The translations under genes were made by a program, and so were the position numbers. Positions 8,104 through 16,229 of a DNA stretch of 64,000 nt are shown piece after piece (the first letter of the stretch is position 1; every line of letters begins with the position of its first letter). Source of the stretch: Lipingzhangella_A rawalii (GTDB lineage Bacteria > Actinomycetota > Actinomycetes > Streptosporangiales > Streptosporangiaceae); contig NZ_JAVLVT010000005.1 of the NCBI RefSeq assembly GCF_031628175.1, positions 62,001 through 126,000 on the forward strand, written 5' to 3'. The notes under the pieces are model-generated. The model saw only the letters and a program-made list of their open reading frames with translations. It was not told the DNA's origin and searched no databases.

Positions 8104-8670
8104 TTACGTGTGGCAGCGTAGCGACAGCGCGCGATGGAAGACGTTTCGCGGGCCCCAGGTCGCCGTGACCGTCTGAAGCTGCGCATCGTTGTTCTGGTAG
8201 AAGAGGTGGTGCCACGGCGCCGCGCTGTTCCACGCCGAACCGAGCATGTCAACGTCGGGGAGGCTGTGGTAACAGCCATCGTTGGTCGTGTCGAGAACCA
8301 GAACCCCACCCATTCTCGCGTAGAGATCGCGGTAGAGACGGTGGACCCAGTCAATACTCTCAGTGCCCCGAAGCCGCCGCCGAGCACCTGTCCGCCGACT
8401 CCCGCGGTGGCACTGTCACCAGCGGGGAGGGTTACCCCCAGCCGTAGTGGAGCACACGGTAGAGGTCAGCGAGTCGGGTGGCCGGCTCCACTCGCAGGCG
8501 CCCATTGTGCTGTCGTCGCGGACGGGGTTCCCCACCTACGCCGTGGTGTGCACCACCTGGAACGACTTGGGATGGGCGGTGAACCGTCGGTTGTTGCCCC
8601 GCGCGGCCAAATCTGCGTAACGGGAGTCGGAACGCTTCACAACGGCGGGACCGTTCTCCGAAGTTCTGGC
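8104..8670 (-). pseudogene. decayed BBE-type FAD-linked oxidase
   Basis: Remnants of one protein appear in shifting minus-strand frames. First comes SDSRYADLAARGNNRRF (about 8630-8580), the N-terminal start of the FAD_binding_4 domain. An in-frame TAG near 8540 and a frameshift follow. Then come VEPATRLADLYRVLHYGWG, another one-base slip in the G-run near 8440, and GVGGQVLGGGFGAL. The sequence then jumps to IDWVHRLYRDLYARMGG and the BBE-domain ending HHLFYQNND...VTATWGPRNVFHRAL before TAA at 8104. Normal enzymes are about 480-530 residues; the whole middle (about 300 residues) is deleted. Such enzymes oxidise sugars or natural products, so this may be a relic of secondary metabolism. Confidence 0.78.
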
Positions 8671-8737
8671 CGAGGCATTGAGGCTTATGCAAAAGTCCCG
8701 CTGAAGTGGACGTAGATTTCGGATTCACCAGACAAAG

Positions 8738-9737
8738 CAATGAGGTGATCCCAGAGAATTTGAACTGGTCGCAGTGGTGCGAAGCGGGCGTTTCGGTCGA
8801 ACCGGGAGGAGTGTCCGTTCCCCTGACATTGGCGTGGAGCCCCAGGTAGAAGGCGAGGTGTCAAGCTCCGCCGGACTACCGTGAAAGGCTCCACGTGGTC
8901 ACCTATCGTGCCATCCTCGACGTGCCCCGGGAAGCGGTTCTCTTCCTGTCCCGTCTCCTGTCCGCCGAGCGGCGAAGCCGCCGCACCCCCGTGCCGCGCC
9001 CTGACCTGCTTTGGCCAGGCCGTCGTGGTGCTGCGCCACTACCGCGACGCCACCAGCCCGGCGGTGTTGGCCCGCGACGCCGGGATCGGGCGCTCCACCG
9101 CCTACCGCTACGTGCAGGAGGGCACCGAGGTCCTCGCCGACCAGGCCCCCGACCTGCACCAGGCCCTGGAGACCGCCCGCGAGCGCGGCACCGCCCACCT
9201 GGTGCTGGACGGCATCGTCATCCCCACCGACCGCTGCGCGCACAAGACCCTGAGCCTCCACGGCGAACAGATCGACCTCTGGTACTCCGGAAAGGCCCGC
9301 CTGCACGGCGCCAACCTCCAAGGGCTGATGGACCCGGCAGGCTTCCCACTGTTCCTCAGCGACGCCGAGCCCGGCTCGGTCCACGACCTCACCGCCGCAC
9401 GCACCCACGTCCTGGGCGCGCTCTACGCCGCCGCCCGTGACCTGCCCACCCTGGCCGACCTGGGCTACCAGGGCGCCGGCATCGGCATCATCACCCCGGC
9501 CAGGCAACCGCAAGACAGCCGGCCCCCGGATGAGGACACCCTGACCCTCAACCGGCTCCAGCGCGGGCTGCGCTGCCTGGGCGAACGCGGCTTCGCCCTG
9601 CTCGCCCAGCGCTGGCGCCTGCTCCAGCACATCAAAGCCAGCCCCAGCAAGATCGGCGACATCGCCAAGGCCGCCCTCGTCCTCACCCATTTCGAACATG
9701 GACGACTCACACAGAAATCGCTGGGATCACCTCAATG
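8738..9737 (+). mobile_element. IS5-like insertion sequence A, about 1.0 kb
   Basis: CAATGAGGTGATCCCAG at 8738-8754 is repeated inverted at 9721-9737 with 16 of 17 matches, defining terminal inverted repeats around a transposase gene. The right repeat overlaps the transposase stop codon. I could not see a target-site duplication. The right end abuts a second IS. Confidence 0.82.
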
Positions 9738-9738
9738 A
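8895..9738 (+). pseudogene. IS5-family DDE transposase, frameshifted
   Basis: From GTG 8895 the first about 30 codons read MVTYRAILDVPREAVLFLSR, the family N-terminus. The rest of the protein lies in the next frame (from about 8990): RALTCFGQAVVVLRHYRDAT, a helix-turn-helix (SPAVLARDAGIGRSTAYRYV), and the DDE domain (LVLDGIVIPTDR, IDLWYSGKARLHGANLQ, EPGSVHDLTAAR, LADLGYQGAGIG) to TGA at 9738. A +1 shift near CGCACCCCCGTG at about 8983-8990 is needed. Programmed frameshifting is possible, but simple inactivation by an indel in the C-run is more likely. Without the shift the frame has an N-terminus that does not match the family. Confidence 0.8.
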
Positions 9739-10575
9739 CCCCTACGGGATAATGGAAAGGTTCCAACCAAAGAATCTTGCCGCCCGGAGGGGCCATTGCA
9801 CACCAATTCTAGCACAGGTTTGACGTCCGATCAGTTCAACGAACTTGTCGATCGTCTTGGTCGACGAATCTTGTGGGACAAGGGCACCGGAAGACCAAGA
9901 GGCCTCACCCTTCGGCAGGCGACAAAAGCCACTGTCATGTACTTCAAGACGAACGTCACCGAAGAACTGATTGCAGAGCTACTCTTCGTCGATCAGGCAA
10001 CAATTTCTCGCACGATTAGTGAACTCGAGGAACCTATCGCCGATGTGCTCCACGAGTTCGTTCCTGATCCGGCCGATGAGGTTGACGGGCGGGTTGGCGT
10101 CGTCGATGGGTCGCTGTGTCCTTCCTGGTCACGGTCGGATGCACCCGAGCTTTACTCCGGCAAGCACAAGACCACGGGCCACAACCACCAGTTCGTCTGC
10201 GATCTGTTCGGGGAACTCCTCCACGTGTCTGACCCGTCTCCCGGAAGTGCACATGACGCTAAAGCCTTTGGCGAATCTGGACTTAACACGATCCTGAACT
10301 CAAGCAACTCCACCGGCGATAAAGGATACATCGGTGTTGGCCCAATAACGCCGTTCCGGAAGCCACAGGGAGGCGAGCTCCTGGGGTGGCAAGACGAATT
10401 TAACACGAATATCAACAAGATTCGCTATGTCATCGAACGAGCGATCGCGCACTTCAAAACGTGGCGGTGCATGTTCACAGACTATCGGAGGCCACTTCGC
10501 AGCTACGCCACTGCCTTTCGTGCAGTCCGCGCACTCCACTTCTTCAAACTACGTTCTGCATAAGCCTCTAGGGGT
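9738..10575 (+). mobile_element. IS5-like insertion sequence B, about 0.84 kb
   Basis: The left end ACCCCTACGGGATAATGG (from 9738) and the inverted right end ACCCCTAGAGGCTTATGC (reverse complement ending at 10575) match at about 13 of 18 positions, including the outermost seven. Its base composition is visibly lower in GC than everything around it, a sign of recent foreign origin. It begins at the very base after element A ends. Confidence 0.6.
9796..10563 (+). CDS. IS5-family (DDE_Tnp_4-type) transposase
   Basis: A 255-residue intact transposase. An N-terminal helix-turn-helix (LTLRQATKATVMYFKTNVTE, VDQATISRTISEL) is followed by a DDE_Tnp_4 catalytic domain with the first Asp in GVVDGSLCPSW, the second in DPSPGSAHDAKAF, and the Glu in RYVIERAIAHFKTWR. 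The start is TTG at 9796 with GGAGGGG directly upstream; no ATG or GTG gives the full N-terminus. The coding sequence uses many A/T-ending codons, unlike neighbouring genes. It is the only transposase in the window that looks intact. Confidence 0.85.
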   Translation: MHTNSSTGLTSDQFNELVDRLGRRILWDKGTGRPRGLTLRQATKATVMYFKTNVTEELIAELLFVDQATISRTISELEEPIADVLHEFVPDPADEVDGRVGVVDGSLCPSWSRSDAPELYSGKHKTTGHNHQFVCDLFGELLHVSDPSPGSAHDAKAFGESGLNTILNSSNSTGDKGYIGVGPITPFRKPQGGELLGWQDEFNTNINKIRYVIERAIAHFKTWRCMFTDYRRPLRSYATAFRAVRALHFFKLRSA

Positions 10576-10689
10576 GTTGTATATGGAGGTGCAAGTGAGG
10601 GAAATGGACTAATCAAGATCAAATTTGTCAAAGAAGCAGGTCGCAAGAGACTGCACTCTGGATGTTGCGATCTTGGCCGCATCTGGACA

Positions 10690-10960
10690 AGCGGAATGTG
10701 GGCGGGCAGTGGCATCCAGTTTTCCAGTTCATGGCCGTGGTGCTGGGTCATCATCAGGATGAAGCCCTGGTCATGGCGGATGAGCTGGTTGAGGTCGGGG
10801 CGGTGGCGGTGCGGCGTCTTTCTACAGGGGCGGATGTGGTCGTGTGAGGCTGGAGGGCCCACCTGGGTAGCCCATGGCGCGCAGCTCCGCCATAGCGCGG
10901 TGGCCTTGGTGCACCCAGGGGCGAAGCGTTCGCGTGGAGAGGGCTGGATCAGGGCCCGCT
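10690..10960 (-). pseudogene. ISL3-type transposase remnant
   Basis: Minus-strand segments in alternating frames reassemble into a recognisable ISL3 middle region: RFAPGCTKATALW (one frame), ELRAMGYPGGPSSLTR (second frame), then HDHIRPCRKTPHRHRPDLN and QGFILMMTQHHGHELENWM (first frame again). These match the ISL3 pattern of a GCTNATxLWRELR-like stretch and the later MLTQRxGxxLxxWM-like stretch. Both ends are missing and at least two frameshifts are present, so it is a fossil. Confidence 0.6.
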
Positions 10961-11256
10961 GTTCGTCGAGGGACGCCGTCGTCTCGTTGAGCGCTGAACA
11001 CCGCCCGATCTTTCACGTAATCGCTGAGATGGGCATCTCGCTGGGGTGTGCCTCCACGTGAGTGAACCGGTACCGCCGCTACGGTGAGACCGGCCTGTAT
11101 GAATGCTTCTCGGGCTTGCCCCTGAGTCCGCGGCCCGCCTCGGTCTCGCCCGGCAGAGGTACATCTACCCTGCCGGCGCGTCGAACTGCGCTCCGGGCCG
11201 GATGGTTGCGTACTGGCCCGGCCACGTGGTCGCGGATGTGCAGAAGGTCGGCCGGA

Positions 11257-11391
11257 TCCCCGAAGGCCGAGCGCTACCAACGGATCATGACCGAAGAGGC
11301 CCGCTACGCCCGGCCCTACGGCAGAGGGGACGAACACTCAGCGGCAATTGCGACCTGGACCATCCACGACAACTACTGTGAGTCTTGGGGT
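11257..11391 (+). pseudogene. IS481/rve-type transposase C-terminal remnant
   Basis: The plus-strand reading KAERYQRIMTEEARYARPYG continues to AAIATWTIHDNY. It resembles the C-terminal part of IS481-type integrases, where NGKVERFNRTLxxEWAY is followed by a W-x-x-x-YN segment. The catalytic Glu of the rve core (KAE-R) is retained, but the upstream DD part is absent and the frame degenerates after DNY. It is a truncated relic. Confidence 0.6.
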
Positions 11392-11675
11392 GGCTGGTCT
11401 GGGACTGGCCGGTCAGTGTAGGCGTTGGTCGCTTCGGCTCAGGTCGTGACTCATACAACTACTGGCCCCGTCCGGGTGCGTTTCGATGGACCTGTCCGCC
11501 CTGGAGTCGGAGCGGCTAGCGCCGCCCTGGCCCACCTCGGTGTCCTGATCAGGAGATTGCCCGACCGTTGAGTCGTGGCCCGTCACAGTGCTGCCCCGAA
11601 GTGACTTCCCCCAGGCCGGCACCGGCCGCAGGCGGCGGGACCGTGTTCCTGGAGCAGGAAGGGCTTGCGACCACC

Positions 11676-11850
11676 GTGACCATCGTCGCGCACAACCATC
11701 CGTTCGTCATCGGGGTGGACACCCACGCCCGCACCCACGTCCTGGCGATCCTGACGGCTACCGGGCAACAGGTCGATTCGGTCGAGTTCCCCACGAGCAA
11801 GGCGGGCATGGCCCGCGCGCTCGCCTGGGTGCCCGCCGCACCGGCGGTCG
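11676..11850 (+). pseudogene. IS110-type transposase N-terminal fragment
   Basis: From GTG 11676 the reading HPFVIGVDTHARTHVLAILT continues to VEFPTSKAGMARALAW, typical of the RuvC-like N-terminal domain of IS110 transposases (first catalytic Asp in GVDTHA). Homology stops near codon 55, where IS110 would continue for about 300 residues. The fragment abuts the 3' end of the XRE regulator gene at 11905. Confidence 0.7.
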
Positions 11851-11904
11851 ACCTCCAGCCTCGCGCCTACACGCCGGTGTCACCAACGTCCAACCCGCAT
11901 ACAC

Positions 11905-12360
11905 CTAGGACTCCCCGCCCTGCTCCTGGTGGTTCGCGTCCGCCTCCTGCGGGTGTTCGAGCTCCCAGACCTTGCGGATCATGGACGCCATCGCCTCGCG
12001 GCTATCGGATGAAAGGTGGGCGGCACGGAGTGCCATCTGGGCGACGTCGGCGTTGCGGAGCGCGACAAGTAGTTCGAGCTGGCCTTCGACCCGTTTGTGC
12101 TCCTCCTCGTCGAGGAAATAGGCGACGGGGACGCCGAAGAACGTCGCTAAGGCCGTGAGGTGCTGGATTGTGGGGTTGTTGCGCCGTCCCGTGCGCAGCT
12201 GCCAGATGTAGGTGTGCGAGATGGGAACACCCTGCTCGGTGCGAATCGCCTCGGCCACGGCGGCATAGCTGTACTCGGCATCGTCGCGCGGGCGGACACG
12301 GCGGAACAGGCGATCCAAGGCGTCCGCAATCGAGAACGCTTGACGTGGTGCGTCCACCAT
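11905..12360 (-). CDS. XRE-family helix-turn-helix regulator
   Basis: A 151-residue protein with an N-terminal Cro/C1-type HTH (about residues 10-80: YAAVAEAIRTEQGVPISHTY, IWQLRTGRRNNPTIQHLTAL, ATFFGVPVAYFLDEE). The second half is an about 65-residue acidic helical region, the EspR-like architecture of actinobacterial XRE regulators. ATG at 12360. It is transcribed away from the acyl-tetronate cluster. XRE genes of this kind commonly sit with an ImmA/IrrE-type gene and a MAB_1171c-type gene in Streptomyces relatives; here those two lie at 29.1-30.8 kb on the far side of the cluster. It may regulate the cluster. Confidence 0.85.
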   Translation of the reverse strand: MVDAPRQAFSIADALDRLFRRVRPRDDAEYSYAAVAEAIRTEQGVPISHTYIWQLRTGRRNNPTIQHLTALATFFGVPVAYFLDEEEHKRVEGQLELLVALRNADVAQMALRAAHLSSDSREAMASMIRKVWELEHPQEADANHQEQGGES

Positions 12361-12672
12361 CTACCCCCAGATCCGCCAACCCTAGTTGATTGAATAATCC
12401 TACCTTTTTGCGGGCCCGGACCACGTCTGATCCCGGTGGAGCAAACGTTCAAGGGCGTCTTGCTTCGCAGCTGGTTGGGCCGGCCGGACAAGCCCCGCTC
12501 TAGTGGCCCCTCCATCTCCCTAGTGAGCATAAACTCAGATTGACGAAGATATAAATGTCAGTTTATAGTAGGCTGCGTCCGCAGCAGCCAGGGTTGGTTG
12601 GATGTCCGCGTGGTGGTACGCAGCCGGGGGCAGTCGGACGACCAGCGGCCCTCACCTGGAGGAAGGACAGGA
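12361..12672 (+). promoter_or_regulatory. divergent promoter region with inverted repeat
   Basis: This is the 312-bp spacer between the XRE gene (-) and the fatty acyl-AMP ligase gene (+). It is strikingly A/T-rich in two short patches. In the right-hand patch ATAAACT (12529-12535) and AGTTTAT (12560-12566) form an inverted repeat with a 24-nt spacer, a candidate operator or -35/-10 region for the biosynthetic operon. CCCTAGT occurs near both patches (12380 and 12518). No ORF here is convincing. Binding by the adjacent XRE protein is a guess. Confidence 0.4.
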
Positions 12673-14463
12673 ATGCAGGAGAGTTTCACTGCGCACGTAC
12701 GCGCACAGGTACGCCGCTACGGCGACGAACGTGGCTACGTCTACCTGAGGGAGCGCAACAACGCGCTTGAGCCCGAACGCCTGAGCTTCGCCGAGCTGGA
12801 TCACGACGCTCGGCGCACAGCCCAGTTCCTCCTGGACAGCCAGGACGACAACCGCCCGGTGATCCTGCTGTTTCCCCCCGGCCTGGACTTCGTACGCGCC
12901 TTCTTCGGATGCCTGTATGCAGGAATTCCCGCGGTCCCCGTCCCGGTTCCCGAGGATTCGCGCAGCCTAGGGCGAGTGGCGGCGATCGTGCGGGACACAT
13001 CCGCCTCCACCATTGTCACGACCAGCGATATGGCTGCAGCGACCCGGGGGCAGCTGGACACGATCCTGCCACCCGGGAGCCTCACGGTGGCCGCGGTGGG
13101 GGAGACGGGGAATGACCCCGACACCTCGGCCGTGCCCACGACGGTGGCCCCGGATACAGTGGCGTTTCTCCAGTACACCTCCGGCTCCACCAGCGCCCCC
13201 AAAGGTGTCATGGTGACCCACGGGAACCTGCTGCACAACGAGGAGGAGATCCGTCGTCAGGTGGGTACGGACGACAATCTCCTGCTGGCCGGATGGCTGC
13301 CGCACTTCCACGACATGGGGCTGATCGGCATGCTGTTGCACCCGATCTATGTCGGGGGTAGCTGCGTGTTCATGTCGCCCACGACGTTTCTGCGCAGACC
13401 CGTGCGCTGGCTAGAGGCGATCAGCGAGTGGCGTGCCAGTCTGACGGTCGCTCCCGACTTTGCCTACGAACTGTGCTCCCGTGTGGTCAGTGAACCGCAG
13501 AACCATCGGCTCGACCTGTCCTGTCTAACGGCGGCACTCAACGGAGCCGAGCCGGTGCGGTCGAGCACGCTGCACAAGTTCACTGACCGGTTCGCCCCGG
13601 TCGGACTGCGTCCGGATGTGTTCGTCGCCTGTTACGGGATGGCCGAGTCGACACTCATGGCCACCACGACCCCGACCGGGCAGCGCGCGACGGTTTTGCC
13701 CGCGGATCGCCGCGCCCTGGAACACAACGAGGTACGTGCCTCCACCGAGCAGGACGACCCCAGCGACCCTGTCGACCTCGTCGGCTGTGGGCGCCCTGGC
13801 TCGCTGGATGTCCGCATCGTAGACCCGGAGCGCCACACCCCACGTGAGCCCGGCCAGGTCGGAGAGATCTGGATCCGCGGGGGCAGTGTCGCGGCGGGCT
13901 ACTGGAAGCAACCCGAGGAGTCCGAGAAGGTCTTCCGCGCCCAGACGGCGTACGGCGCCGGACCGTACCTTCGAACTGGCGACCTAGGAGCGCTGGTCGA
14001 CGGAGAACTGTACGTCACCGGTCGGCTCAAGGACCTCATCATCATCAACGGCAGGAACCTCTACCCCCAGGAAATCGAGTACACGGTTCGCGAGCTCCAT
14101 CCGGCGCTCGCCTCGGGAAGCGGGGCCGTGTTCCCAGTGGACGCCGACCGCGAGTACATCGTCGTTGTGCAGGAGTTCAAGAAAGGGTTGCTCAAAGACG
14201 TGTCGCTGGAGGAGCTCGCCGCGCGGATCAAGGTGGCGGTGCGGGCGAGCTTCGGCGTGCACTCACCCGCCGTCATCCTCACCAACCGCGGGACCGTGCC
14301 ACGGACCACCAGCGGCAAGGTGCAGCGCCACGCCATGCGCTCCATGTTCCTCCAAGGCAGGATCATGGCGCAGCACGAGAACCTTCCGCCGGCCGTCGAC
14401 ACCGCCCGTGCCGAGCACGGGGTCGCCGCAGCGAACGTGTCGGCCACCGGACCGGCATCCTGA
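12673..14463 (+). CDS. fatty acyl-AMP ligase (FAAL, FadD32-like)
   Basis: A 596-residue ANL-superfamily adenylating enzyme. P-loop FLQYTSGSTSAPKGVMVTH is at about residues 165-183. GWLPHFHDMGLIGMLL and the A5-like YGMAESTLM follow. The A7/A8 region YLRTGDLGALVDGELYVTGR leads into KDLIIINGRNLYPQEIE near residue 450, and GTVPRTTSGKVQR is the C-terminal lysine motif. The FAAL-type wording (VNGRNLYPQ-like, LHFHDMGL-like) rather than a CoA-ligase pattern indicates acyl-adenylate transfer to an ACP. It probably primes the ACP at 18074 with a free fatty acid. ATG 12673 follows GGAGGAAGGACAG. First gene of the operon. Confidence 0.93.
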   Translation: MQESFTAHVRAQVRRYGDERGYVYLRERNNALEPERLSFAELDHDARRTAQFLLDSQDDNRPVILLFPPGLDFVRAFFGCLYAGIPAVPVPVPEDSRSLGRVAAIVRDTSASTIVTTSDMAAATRGQLDTILPPGSLTVAAVGETGNDPDTSAVPTTVAPDTVAFLQYTSGSTSAPKGVMVTHGNLLHNEEEIRRQVGTDDNLLLAGWLPHFHDMGLIGMLLHPIYVGGSCVFMSPTTFLRRPVRWLEAISEWRASLTVAPDFAYELCSRVVSEPQNHRLDLSCLTAALNGAEPVRSSTLHKFTDRFAPVGLRPDVFVACYGMAESTLMATTTPTGQRATVLPADRRALEHNEVRASTEQDDPSDPVDLVGCGRPGSLDVRIVDPERHTPREPGQVGEIWIRGGSVAAGYWKQPEESEKVFRAQTAYGAGPYLRTGDLGALVDGELYVTGRLKDLIIINGRNLYPQEIEYTVRELHPALASGSGAVFPVDADREYIVVVQEFKKGLLKDVSLEELAARIKVAVRASFGVHSPAVILTNRGTVPRTTSGKVQRHAMRSMFLQGRIMAQHENLPPAVDTARAEHGVAAANVSATGPAS

Positions 14464-14480
14464 AGGGAGGGTGATCTGCG

Positions 14481-16229
14481 ATGCGGGATGCGACCGCGCT
14501 CGCCGAGAGTCTCGAGAGGCATCTGGGTGACCCGAACGACCCCGACCACCGCTTTTCCTTCGCGCGTAGCGCCGAACTCGACCGTTCCGAACTGTTTCCC
14601 GGCGACGCCTGCCGCCTGCTCACCGATTGGGGCATGCAACACCAGTACGTGCCCGCGTGGCTTGGTGGGGAGCTCACCGACTTCCAGGCGCCGGTCCGGC
14701 TCATCCGGGCCGTTGCCCGCCGCGACCTCACAGTTGCCATCGCCCACGGCAAGACATTCCTAGGGGGTGTGTGCGCGTGGCTCGTGGAGCCGACTTCCCG
14801 GGTCAAGGCACTGGCACGGGATGTGCTCGCTGGCCATCCCGTTTCCTGGGCGCTGACCGAACGTGACCACGGCAGTGACCTACTCGCCACCGAGGTGCGT
14901 GCCGCGCCCGTACCAGGGGGCTATCACATCACCGGCGAGAAGTGGCTCATCAACAACGCTACCCGGGGCAGGTACGTGACCGTGCTCACGCGGACCCACC
15001 CCGACGGGGGTTCCCGAGGTTTCGACGTGCTGCTAGTCGACAAGGAGGAGTTGTCCAGTTCCGCGTACGAGTGCCTGCCCGCAGTGCGTCTGCACGGCAT
15101 CCGCGGCGCAGACATCAGTGGCATCACGTTCCACGCCGCGCACGTGGACGACGACTGCCTGCTTGGAGAGCCCGGCAAAGGGCTGGAGACCGTGCTGCAC
15201 AGTCTGCAGCTGACCCGCACCCTGTGCGCCGGCCTCTCCCTGGGGGCCGGTGACCACGCCCTAGCTCTGGCCATGCGGTTCGCGGCAGAACGCACACTGT
15301 ACGGCCGACGTCTTCTCGACCTGCCACAGGCTCGGCGCACCCTGCTTGACGCCTATGCCGACCACCTGCTCTCCGAGGCCCTCGTCCTAGTGGGGACCCG
15401 CGCCATCCACGACCGCACTGAGGAGATGAGTGTCATCTCTGCGGTGGTTAAGTACCTAGTGCCCTGGCGCACGGACGCCACCCTGGACGCCCTGGGCCAG
15501 CTGCTGGGCGCGCGCTCACAGCTGGTTGCGGATTTCGCCGACGGACAGTTCCAAAAGCTCCACCGAGACCATCGCATCGTCGCAATCTTCGACGGCAACT
15601 CCCTGGTGAACCTGCACGCCCTGGTGAACCAGTTCCCGATTCTCGCCCGCAAGGCACGAGCCCAGCTCGAAGCCCCCGCCACACCCGAGGCAGCGGAGCG
15701 GCTCGCGCCGGATCCGGCTGCGGCCCCGTTCGACCCGACACGCCTCAGCCTCGTGGCGCAGCACGGCAGCAGCCTGCTCGGCAGCCTGCCTACGTCCGTG
15801 CGGGCCTTAGCCGATCTCGCGGCCCACCAGCCATCCCTGGCCCCCGTCGCCGGACTGGCACACCGCGTCCTCGAACGCACCCACGCCGTGGTCGCGGAGA
15901 TGACAGGCCACCGCCCGTCGCGCCATCAGGTTGCCGCCGAAACCTTCCTCGTGGCCGAGGAATTCGCCCTATGCTGCGCCGCCGCCGCGGCCCTCGAACT
16001 GTGGATAGCCCACCAACCAGGCACCACCGGGACACCGTCCGACCCGCTGTGGCAGGACGCGCACTGGCTGCACGCCACCCTGCGTCGCGTCCTGGAAGCA
16101 CTGGCCGTGTCGTGCCCGCCTTCACCCCAAGTGGACGAAGCCCTGTTCGACGCCCTGACCCGCCAGACGGGTGAGGGCTGGTCTACCTCTTTGCTGCCCC
16201 AGCGCACCGCGGAAGGGATCTCCCGATGA
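14481..16229 (+). CDS. acyl-CoA dehydrogenase-like protein 1
   Basis: A 582-residue protein, longer than the usual about 380. An N-terminal helical domain precedes a flavin/substrate region (VSWALTERDHGSDLLATEVR, ITGEKWLINNATRG) and the C-terminal dehydrogenase domain (ERTLYGRRLLDLPQARRTL). About 170 extra C-terminal residues follow. At the position of the catalytic glutamate of medium-chain enzymes there is Asp371 (VAIFDGNSLVNLHA). It is expected to introduce a double bond into the ACP- or CoA-bound acyl chain with FAD. It overlaps the next gene by 4 bp (ATGA), suggesting a heteromeric complex. ATG 14481 has a GAAGGGA ribosome-binding site. Confidence 0.88.
   Translation: MRDATALAESLERHLGDPNDPDHRFSFARSAELDRSELFPGDACRLLTDWGMQHQYVPAWLGGELTDFQAPVRLIRAVARRDLTVAIAHGKTFLGGVCAWLVEPTSRVKALARDVLAGHPVSWALTERDHGSDLLATEVRAAPVPGGYHITGEKWLINNATRGRYVTVLTRTHPDGGSRGFDVLLVDKEELSSSAYECLPAVRLHGIRGADISGITFHAAHVDDDCLLGEPGKGLETVLHSLQLTRTLCAGLSLGAGDHALALAMRFAAERTLYGRRLLDLPQARRTLLDAYADHLLSEALVLVGTRAIHDRTEEMSVISAVVKYLVPWRTDATLDALGQLLGARSQLVADFADGQFQKLHRDHRIVAIFDGNSLVNLHALVNQFPILARKARAQLEAPATPEAAERLAPDPAAAPFDPTRLSLVAQHGSSLLGSLPTSVRALADLAAHQPSLAPVAGLAHRVLERTHAVVAEMTGHRPSRHQVAAETFLVAEEFALCCAAAAALELWIAHQPGTTGTPSDPLWQDAHWLHATLRRVLEALAVSCPPSPQVDEALFDALTRQTGEGWSTSLLPQRTAEGISR

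Noticed and set aside
8134..8715. Plus-strand 193-codon ORF as a gene
   Set aside because: The minus strand holds recognisable BBE-oxidase fragments in three frames; the plus ORF has no motif.
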